Shown here piece after piece: positions 56,250 to 64,000 of a stretch of 64,000 nt of DNA. The notes below the pieces were generated by a model. It saw only the letters and a list, made by a program, of their open reading frames with translations, was not told where the DNA came from and made no database searches. Location: contig BFEA01000228.1 of the NCBI GenBank assembly GCA_003427395.1, positions 40,191 to 104,190 on the forward strand. Direction: 5' to 3'. Both the position numbers and the translations under genes were made by a program. Every line of letters begins with the position of its first letter. Within the stretch, counting starts at the first letter, position 1. This stretch comes from Chara braunii (Eukaryota; Streptophyta; Charophyceae; Charales; Characeae).

Positions 56250-57979
56250 TTCCTTTTACTTTTAAAAAAAAAAATAGATCTTTTTCACGAATTAAATTTT
56301 CATATTCATTTATTTTAGGAAAAAAAATCCAAAGAAATCTAAACATTTATTCACCCATCTATAAGGAAAATCAACAGTTTCCTCTCTTATACGAAAATAA
56401 TTATGCATCATTCGCATGCTTGTAGTTGATTCAAATAAGTCATAGACCATTTCTCTTTCTCTAAGTATATAAAAAAAAGGTGTTTATGCACCAATATCAG
56501 TCATAAAAGACCTAGTCATTAAACACAAGAAGTTATTCAACTTAGTTCTAACATAACTTTAATATAGCTTCCTCTTATTGGCACTTAAGTGACCTCACAT
56601 TATTCATGTAGTGCTAGTGCGAAACCAGACAAAATTTCACTCTGAATCACTAGCGTCATTGAGACTATTTTGAAATAACGTTTTTTCGTAGTTCATGTGT
56701 TACACAACCGAAAATTCTCGTACAAATATGAAAATCATTCTTGATTAAAATAATAACATTGCTATCAAATTGTAAATAACTGTCATATTTTCGGTATTTG
56801 TTTTTTTGTTTTTTTTTCACTACAACAGTTTTCTCTAAATCAAATTAGATTAGAATGGAATGTCGGTCGACCATATATTTGAACACATAACAACCCCCTA
56901 GGTTGGGATGCGAACCAACGACCCAATAGATAAGGTAAGCAGTGTGTAATCTGACTAAGCTTTCCTCCGAACTGTGCGTGCAAGATTTCCGAGCACACGA
57001 CACTTCATCAGTTTGTCGAGACTACTAACTGTTTCCCTTCCACTTTCATGTACTATGCAAACTCAGATGCCACACTTTGTAATTGCACATAGACAAAGAA
57101 GTTGAAAACGTTCCCAAATTTTCTTCGTAGAGGCAACTTCGTTGCACTTAGACGTAGCCTACCAATTGAAGTATCTCTTCATCATCCACTTCATCTTCTC
57201 GATTTAAAATCTCTACAATGTTATGTGTATAATACTGTATATACTTGTTTAGCTAATAAAATACGGTCTTTAGTTTGAGGCATAGGTTCATGAGCTGCAA
57301 ATACTACTAAAATAACATCATTCATTTGAGCAGCGTCTGTACTCATATTTTTTATAATCTACATGTGAAGGACAATGACATGAAGTGATTTTTCACTATA
57401 TGGATTTTCAGATATTTCAACATTTTCATGCGTTGGTCTTTCGTATACACCCAACCTGGCCTCGACAAAAAATCAAAGTTCACAAATTTTAACGAAAATA
57501 ATACTGAATAAAACAGTAGTAGCTTAAAAAACACCACAAATTTTCTAAAAAATAGAGAAAGTTGAAGTTAATTGTGACTTATGAATAGTAATATGTGGTG
57601 AGAATGATCGATTGATTCTCATATCAATTTTGAGCTCGGCAACTTGAGTTTACGGTTAAGGGTTGGGGGTTTCTAATGCCTGTTAATGTCGCCATGTTGA
57701 ATGCAACTTGAAAAACGCCTACCAAAATAAGAAAACGCACCAACAAAGCTACTAGTGTCTGTCAGAATGGTATTATATTACTTAAAGTAAAAAAAATAAA
57801 AATAGTAGAGAAGATAGGCATTATACTTACAAGTTGAATTTTCTTTTCCGCTCGTCAGCTTCACCCAACGCATCAAAGAAAGATTTTATATACATTATAG
57901 AATACTTAGTGCACATCAAACGCACACCAATCATAGGGTGTTTTTTTTAGTTTTCATATAATTTTTATCAAGTCGTGTT

Positions 57980-57980
<1 letters not shown>
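56250..57980. other. AT-rich region without recognisable gene
   Basis: Apart from the tRNA-like relic at 56880-56980, only short frames without known domains. Confidence 0.5.
56880..56980 (-). repeat. tRNA-derived relic
   Basis: On the minus strand AAGCTTAGTCAGATTAC resembles a D-arm and A box, and TCGTTGGTTCGCATCCCAACC is a good T-arm and B box. The intervening anticodon region pairs poorly. Confidence 0.5.

Positions 57981-57985
<5 letters not shown>

Positions 57986-58039
<54 letters not shown>
57986..58039. repeat. Poly-T tract
   Basis: Fifty-four T residues; length uncertain. It could be the tail of a minus-strand retroelement, but none is recognised next to it. Confidence 0.9.
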
Positions 58040-58042
<3 letters not shown>

Positions 58043-58559
58043 CAAACCTTCTACACCAATGAATACGATTTTCTCCCATCGAAAAGTTTGTATTTTGTTT
58101 TCTAGTGTTATCTTATCCAATAAAAAATATATAAGTTACTTAAATCATACACTTTGGTTTTGAACAAAATAAAGGCAACGGAAGGTTGTGTTGTTTACGA
58201 AGTATTAATCAATTACATGAACCTACTTTTCAATCCATTTGTGAAAACATATCATGTATTTTTAATCATGACACCAAGTTTGCGGCGGATCATTACTCTG
58301 AAAATGTGATCTCTTGCGAGTGTCTGTAAAACACTTAAGATTTAACTTTGAAAATCAATTGTAGATTGAACCGTATCCCAAACCCACACATGTGAAGAAA
58401 TAAAGTACACTAAGGCGTATGAGATAACCATGTTAAAGGAACTCAATAAAATGACTTCGTAAAATCAAAAGAAGAGTTTTTCTTTGCAAAAACAGACAAA
58501 AGTGGCATATAACAGGGGCTAGCGGTCGTTTATTAAAAACACACGACTCTGCCTAGTGT

Positions 58560-59215
58560 AATAAGTGTCATGTCGAACAATGTTTATACCAAAATCGGCT
58601 AATACAATTTTAGTAAATCCTCATATAGTTAACAAGAAAATGAATTATACAACGAATAACATAGGTGTTTTTAATTGTATTGAACCTCCTCACATAGTGG
58701 CGATCCAATTAAACATATTGATTTCAGTTGACACCGCTATCATCACGATTGTTGCGGTGAAATAAGTTCGGGTCAATTGAAACATTATTTTCCTAATGGC
58801 ATCAGACTATATCTTGAACGAGAGCGATAAAATAGTTGTCAGGCATATAGCCCCTGAAGATATCATAACTATATTTTATGTAATAAATGTCATGTAGAGC
58901 AATGTTTATACAAAAATCGGCTCATACAATTTCAGTAAGTCCTCATATAGTTAACAAGAAGATGAATTATACAACGAATAACATAAGTGTTTTTAATTGT
59001 ATTGAACCTCCTCACATAGTGGCGATCCAATTTAACATCTTGATTTCAGTTGACACCCCTATAATCACGATTGTTGCGGTGAAATACGTTCGGGTCAATT
59101 GAAACATTATTTTCCTAATGGCATCGGACTATATATTGAACGAGAGCGATAAAATAGTTGCTAGGCATATAACCCCTGAAGATATCATAACTATTATTTA
59201 TGAAATTCATACCAT
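58560..59215 (+). repeat. Tandem duplication, 322-bp period
   Basis: Two copies starting near 58560 and 58882, with a third start at about 59175 (GAAGATATCATAACTAT). Each copy contains a frame of 66-71 codons from ATG (58565 and 58887). The substitutions visible in the first 22 codons are mostly amino-acid-changing (T to A, P to Q, N to H, L to S, N to S), which does not support purifying selection. Confidence 0.85.
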
Positions 59216-59339
59216 ATAGATATCTAAATATTATTCATATATTTATATATCATATATCAATGTTTAAATGTCATATTTAAATAATATTAATATACAAATA
59301 TATTAAATATAAAAATACAAATATTTTTTATCAATTCAA

Positions 59340-59560
59340 TATATATATACTATATACAAGGTAAACAGCGTTTCAAACGGCTCGAACCCAAACGCCCTAA
59401 CGTACGGAACACCGTGGGGATGTGCTCGGCCATTCTTGAAAATACAAATAATTTTCATAGTTTAATATATATTATATACAAGGTAACCAGCGTTTCAAAC
59501 GGCTCGAACCCGAACGCCCGAACGTACGGGACACCGTGGGAATGCGCTCGGTCATTCTGG
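59340..59560 (+). repeat. Tandem duplication, 122-bp period, CGAAC-motif locus 2
   Basis: TATATACAAGGTAA, CAGCGTTTCAAACGGCTCG and ACACCGTGGG occur twice, at 59351 and 59473. The motif CGAACGCCCGAACGTACGG links this locus to 31140-31460 and 59960-60030. Confidence 0.8.
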
Positions 59561-59959
59561 TCAAATTAAATAAAAAATAAATAAATACTGATAGTTAAAA
59601 AAAATCAAACTATACTTAAATAAATGAGTGCGCGAGCACATTTTCGTCACTGATATCCTTGGCGATTTTTCATGTATTTTTGCCACAGCCAAATGTCTTG
59701 AAAATTTACAAATGTGTACGTCAAATAATAAAAAAATGATTAAAAAAAAAAAAACACTAATTTTGTTGGACCCCCAAATAAAATGAAAACAAAATTTAAA
59801 AAATGAAACAAAACAAACGTTTCAACACCGCCCTCTTTGGCGATTGTGAATTTTGCTTTGGCTTATCAAAATGACTTCAAAATTTATAGGCATATACCTC
59901 ATATCATAGAGAGAAAAAAAAAATCAATTTTTAGGCTCTGAAATTTGGCAAGGGCAAAA

Positions 59960-60030
59960 CGCCTTCGGATTCCGACCCCGAACACCCGTACGTACGTCAG
60001 TCGGCTCGGGGACCTCCGTGCGTATGGGAT
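59960..60030 (+). repeat. CGAACACCCGTACG-motif repeat, locus 3
   Basis: CCCCGAACACCCGTACGTACG followed by CGGCTCGGGGACC. It is a GC-rich island in AT-rich surroundings, similar in wording to 59340-59560. Confidence 0.45.
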
Positions 60031-60229
60031 GGTAACGGTAATTATATATATAATAATTTTACACTTTCATGAATTACTCAGTTTAGTAATATTTTATATC
60101 ATTTATTATATAAATATATAACTATAATAAATTTTATAAACCACATGCAATAGATTATTTTGTTACGAAATATTTCTTTTATGCAAAAACTCGATTGAAA
60201 TTTGATATGGCTTCAACTTCAACAAGCTT

Positions 60230-60990
60230 TGTTTGTAAAAAAAAGAGTTAGATACATTAATCTTAAAGGTTATTATCACATTATTCTTGTTACAACAGAG
60301 GAAAACAGATCTCGTTCGAGTCACAACTTTTAAAAAATAACATTTTTCATCAGTTAAGTTGTTTCATCTGAATTAGACATTCAATTAAACAAGGCATGCA
60401 AAAATTTTCAAAACAAAATACAGATCTGCTGGAATATGTCAACCACTGAGCAAATAAAGATTATTTATTTACACGTGTATGTACACGGAGACATGAGTTA
60501 TACTAAATACTAAGTGACAAGTTATCGTTCACCACAACCTATTGGAACAAGGTTATCCACCACTTTTAATTTTGTTTGCATTGGTTCGTGCACAAATTTA
60601 CGAAAATTTTTTTGGATCTTTGACTTCTTTAGTTTTTCGCTCCACAATGCCTAAAACATGGTTTTATCAATAAATACTCATAACACGGTACCAGTCCTAT
60701 GACTAGTGTGTATAAGTAATAAAAAAAGTCAGATGCATTGTTTTCATTACAACAGATAAGACCAAAAGGTTCGATTTGCAATTTTGGTGAAATAACATTT
60801 TCCATGAAACATGTCAAAAAGTTTTGTCAAATTATTTGCATTGATTAATATTTAAATTAATTAAATATTCAATTGAATGCGACATGCAAAACTTCCCAAA
60901 ATAAAATACAGACTTTGATTCAAGCATGTAAAATAAAATTATCGTACTTTGGTAGTGATTTTATAATTGAACAAATCAAAGTCTATTATG
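60230..60990 (+). repeat. Two diverged copies of a 500-bp AT-rich repeat
   Basis: The order AGAGTTAGATACATT, TACAACAGA, ATAACATTTTTCAT, ATTCAATTAAAC.A.GCATGCAAAA and CAAAATACAGA at 60244-60425 recurs as AAGTCAGATGCATT, TACAACAGA, ATAACATTTTCCAT, ATTCAATTGAA..CGACATGCAAAA and AAAATACAGAC at 60726-60915. YINLKGYYHIILVTTEEN in the first copy faintly recalls an RT KxDLxxGYHxI block; this is weak. Confidence 0.55.
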
Positions 60991-60999
60991 TTAGAAAAA

Positions 61000-62200
61000 T
61001 CGATTTCTCGCCATGAAAGATGCTTAGTTCACTAAACACATTTGTATCTTAGTGCATGATAATTGTATAAATTTGAGAATATCCTCGGAGATAAAGCTTA
61101 GTGGTAAAGTTAAATTATTGTCTACACTTATCAATCTTGGAAAATCAATACTACAATGCAAACACGTATCTCTGATGTTATAAAAAATCACATTAAATCT
61201 AAATTTTATGATCAAGCGGGTAAACTGCATGCCAAATCGATCCGAGTAAACTTGGATATTGCAAAGATTCTTAAAGTTTTAACTAGATTCATGCCACGAA
61301 AATTACAAAATAGCAAAAAAATAAATGACAAAAATAAAATGAAAAATCGTTAATAATCTATTGGTACAATCTTTGTTGGTTCATTCACTAATTTTATAAA
61401 GCATTCATAACATATTTCAACAAAATATTGGCAAACATTTATAAATGACCTCAGCTTATCAAGAGAAAATGAAATACCCGTAAAACTAAACTAAAAATGA
61501 GTAGCGTAAACAAATATGAACTAGTCAAAGATAGATTTAAATTTCCTATATGAAAAGCAATCAATGAAATAATGGCAAATTATTTTAGTTAAAAATTATT
61601 AATAATGATTTTTTTATTAACGGAGTTTTTGTTGATCGATCTCTCCAAGCCAAAGCAATCCAATACCCTTAACAAAAAATAAAGGTCGTAGACTCGCAAA
61701 CAAGTGAAAGATTAATCACTATAGTAATATTTTCTTTTAATTATTTTCAAACATCGTTTTAGTTTTTGACGTTATGGTTATACATATTAGAAACCGAATT
61801 CATTCAGTTATACTTATCATTTTATTATTTTATAATACTTCAGGTTTACTTGTATTATTACGTCTTTGATTTTGTGGTGATTTTTTTTAGTTGTTTATAC
61901 AAGAGTTCTGGCTAATATATTTTAATTTGTTATTATCATACTAAATATAAAGATAGCAAAATTCACGAAAATTTGTTATGTTATTTGCCTGTAGAAGATA
62001 TTATTGGAGTTCGACTTAGAAGGTGGTGACCTACATATTTCAAACATGACGCGTACTTTACTTTTTTCTTAAAATAAATACCATTGAACAAAATGTAGAG
62101 ATAATCATAATAATATTATATATATTAATTATATATATATGTATTTTAATTATATGTATCTGAATTATTACAATTACATTATTGATTACAATCATAGTAT
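61000..62200. other. AT-rich region without recognisable gene
   Basis: Very AT-rich with short frames; the longest (61156-61353) has no known domain. Confidence 0.5.
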
Positions 62201-62279
62201 TTAATAAAATCACTCTCATATTATTACAATCATATTATTCTTCAAAATAAAATGAATGATGAAATTATTTAGCGTAAAA

Positions 62280-62400
62280 AGCGTACACCCACACACGTAT
62301 GCGTGTACGTATACGTGTACGTATACATGTACGCGAACTCTGTGTACACCAACACACATATGCGTGTACGCGCGTACGTATCTCGTATATGTGCGCGCAC
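62280..62400. repeat. Alternating CGTATACG-rich tract
   Basis: Runs of CGTGTACGTATACGTGTACG and CGTGTACGCGCGTACG are self-complementary and mostly alternate purine and pyrimidine. A shorter tract lies at 63175-63225. Confidence 0.7.
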
Positions 62401-62509
62401 ATGTATTTTTAGGCCCCGCATACATGGTAGTGGAGGGCCATTTTTCGGATTGCTTTGGCCCGGTAAGGTCCGGTAGGGGTTGGGGGTGAATGAAGCGGTG
62501 GGTAAGGGG

Positions 62510-62615
62510 CAAAGTGGGGCCGGGGGGTAAGACGAGACTACGAGTAGACCATCCCGCCACAAATCATGAATTCATGGTAAGATGGTCTACCTCCGCGCCC
62601 CGCCTTACCCCCGCC
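62510..62615. repeat. Palindrome centred on CATGAATTCATG
   Basis: CATGAATTCATG (about 62566-62577) is flanked by TAGACCAT on the left and ATGGTCTA on the right, and further out by GGGGGTAAG and CTTACCCCC. An interrupted inverted repeat of about 100 bp. Confidence 0.7.
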
Positions 62616-62814
62616 ACGTAGAGTCGACATCGTTCTGGCCGTTGCCGTCGCAGTCGCCGTTGCACCGTACCACGTCGAGTCACCGTCGCCATTGCCGTTG
62701 CCATCCCCATTGGCGGTTAGTGTGTGTGTGTGTGAGAGGGAGAAAGAGAGAGAGGGCGCCTCCACACGTCCCATCTTGTGTAAGAGAGACAGAAAGAGAG
62801 GGCGCCTCCAGACA

Positions 62815-63100
62815 TGTCATCCCCCTTTGTCTTCGTCCTCCTCCTCCCCTTCGTCTTCGTTCTCCTCCTCCCCTTCGCCCTCTTGCTCCTCCCCGTCGTT
62901 GTCTCTTCATCGTCTCTACATCATCTCACTCCTTCCCGCCAACGCCTTCGTCGTCCTCCTCCTCCCCGTCATCGTCCTCCTCCTACCCCTCGTCATCGTC
63001 TTCTTCTTCCTCCTCCTCCCCGTCATCATTTTCGCCCTCCTCCGCATCATCGTCCCCTTCCTCCTCCTGCTCCCCATCGACTTCCCCCACCTCGGGGCAA
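62815..63100 (+). repeat. CTCCTCCTC pyrimidine-rich tract
   Basis: Almost entirely C and T, with CGTC words at intervals; serine- and proline-rich frames on the plus strand are compositional. Before it, GAGAGAGGGCGCCTCCA occurs twice (about 62747 and 62792). Confidence 0.8.
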
Positions 63101-63379
63101 CCATGCGTGTTAATATTATATATAATATATATATTATACATCTGATATCTAATATAGAATATGTATATCTATATAATACGTATGTGTACGCGTGTTTTCG
63201 GACATGTATGCGTACGCATACACGGTGTTACCTAACTAAATACATTCATTCTCATTTCTTGACTTGAAGAATCAGGTGCACTTTGTTTGACGAAGTATTT
63301 ATTACATTTTGAATCCAATTATATCAACATCGGTTGTTGTTAAGGGTAGCGAAGAGACTGCATTAATCACAAGGGATGA

Positions 63380-64000
63380 CGTGCAGACTACGAATGTGCC
63401 GAGGTCTCCCGGGTTAAAGACATATCAACGGGTCGATCGACGAAACGAATGGGCCAGCAATCGGTCTGCCTGAGGAGGGTGGGGCGACAAACCCTCATAG
63501 GGTGTGGGCGAACATGGCGGGGTTTAGCGCATGCCGTGGTGGACATCGGAGTGGAGGGCGACGCCACCGTTGCTCAAGATGGTGCTGTGAGTGAGGGGAA
63601 GAGTCATGCGGTATCACAAAAGATCGCTGCCCACATTCGGCCTCCCATAGTTTTGAGCTTTGTTATGGTTGTTGTCGAGTCGTTCCGTCCCGAGATGCAA
63701 AGTCAGCCCCCTCCCGCACATGGCCAGGATCCGAGGTTGTATCCAGCGGATGATATCCCATTTATGGCCAACCACATCGGGAGAGGTGTACCTCCGCCGC
63801 CGCTTCCACCACTCGCCCCGACCCCAGAGAGTACTCAAGTGAGGTATGTGCTGCAGCCGCAAGAATCCATGGTGTTTGGAGTTATGACACCGATCGAGTT
63901 GGCGAGTTGTTTCCAAAGTGACGTCATCGAGATAGACTTGCGCATTTTGAGGTTAAAGCCCCCTTCGGGATTATTGCCGACCATTGCTTCGGTATCATGC
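63380..64000 (+). CDS. Unrecognised reading frame, open at the window edge
   Basis: The frame following the TGA at 63377-63379 has no stop to the end of the window: 207 codons, or 184 from the first ATG at 63449. Visible features are a mixed N-terminal part, a hydrophobic stretch IVLSFVMVVVESF (about 63650-63688), a QPPPAHGQDPRLYP segment, and a proline tract VPPPPLPPLAPTPEST (about 63787-63835), then acidic and basic residues. No signal peptide or catalytic motif is evident. A retrotransposon gag N-terminus is possible by analogy in composition only; a host exon is the alternative. The 3' end lies outside the window. Confidence 0.4.

Noticed and set aside
60230-60350. Second gypsy reverse transcriptase
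   Set aside because: Only one short block resembles an RT motif, and the following frames do not match RT.

Overview
The window looks like repeat-rich nuclear DNA of a eukaryote, most likely from the green lineage (plant or streptophyte-type alga). The reasons are a decayed Ty3/gypsy polymerase, two decayed L1-type LINEs with the CCHC and zf-RVT zinc modules typical of plant L1 elements, tRNA-derived SINE-like units, abundant microsatellites, and a fragment of mitochondrial large-subunit rRNA resembling plant mitochondrial 26S. No intact host protein gene was found. The species cannot be named from the sequence alone.

Layout. 1-10.9 kb and 14.4-19.5 kb: a composite repeat family with (TAA)n tracts, GTGTCACTGT-like and TCTGTCTG-like minisatellites, CT-rich tracts and exon-like blocks ending in GTAAGT. 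The right part is the left part in inverted, broadly colinear order. The left part contains two 38-bp Nextera mate-pair junction adapters (9085-9122 and 10205-10242), so the assembly is artefactual there. Between the arms lie an element with inverted, paired tRNA-like ends (about 11.1-12.3 kb) and the mitochondrial-type rRNA fragment (about 13.63-13.90 kb). 19.5-20.25 kb: a tandem array of hairpin monomers with compensatory stem changes, interrupted by an N gap.

20.8-26.3 kb: a Ty3/gypsy-like element with RT-RNase H remains, no visible integrase, and LTR-like flanks. 26.3-41 kb: mostly decayed repeats, including a gag-like CCHC remnant (29.57 kb), SINE-like units (33.5 and 36.3 kb), three strong hairpin or palindromic loci (35.3, 37.0 and 37.7 kb), and a possible TIR element around a second N gap (39.2-39.6 kb). 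41-47.2 kb: LINE A on the plus strand. 47.65-51.65 kb: LINE B on the minus strand, convergent with A. Its 5' part ends at an inverted copy of the gypsy LTR region (51.65-54.2 kb). 54.4-56.2 kb: further direct and tandem duplications. 56.2-62.2 kb: AT-rich DNA with tandem duplications. 62.2-63.2 kb: alternating purine-pyrimidine and pyrimidine-rich DNA. 63.38-64.0 kb: an unrecognised reading frame that stays open to the window edge.

The genes do not form a pathway; the window is a nest of mobile elements in decay. The strongest non-standard signals are the hairpin satellite, the paired tRNA-like inverted-repeat element, the large inverted composite repeat and the adapter junctions.
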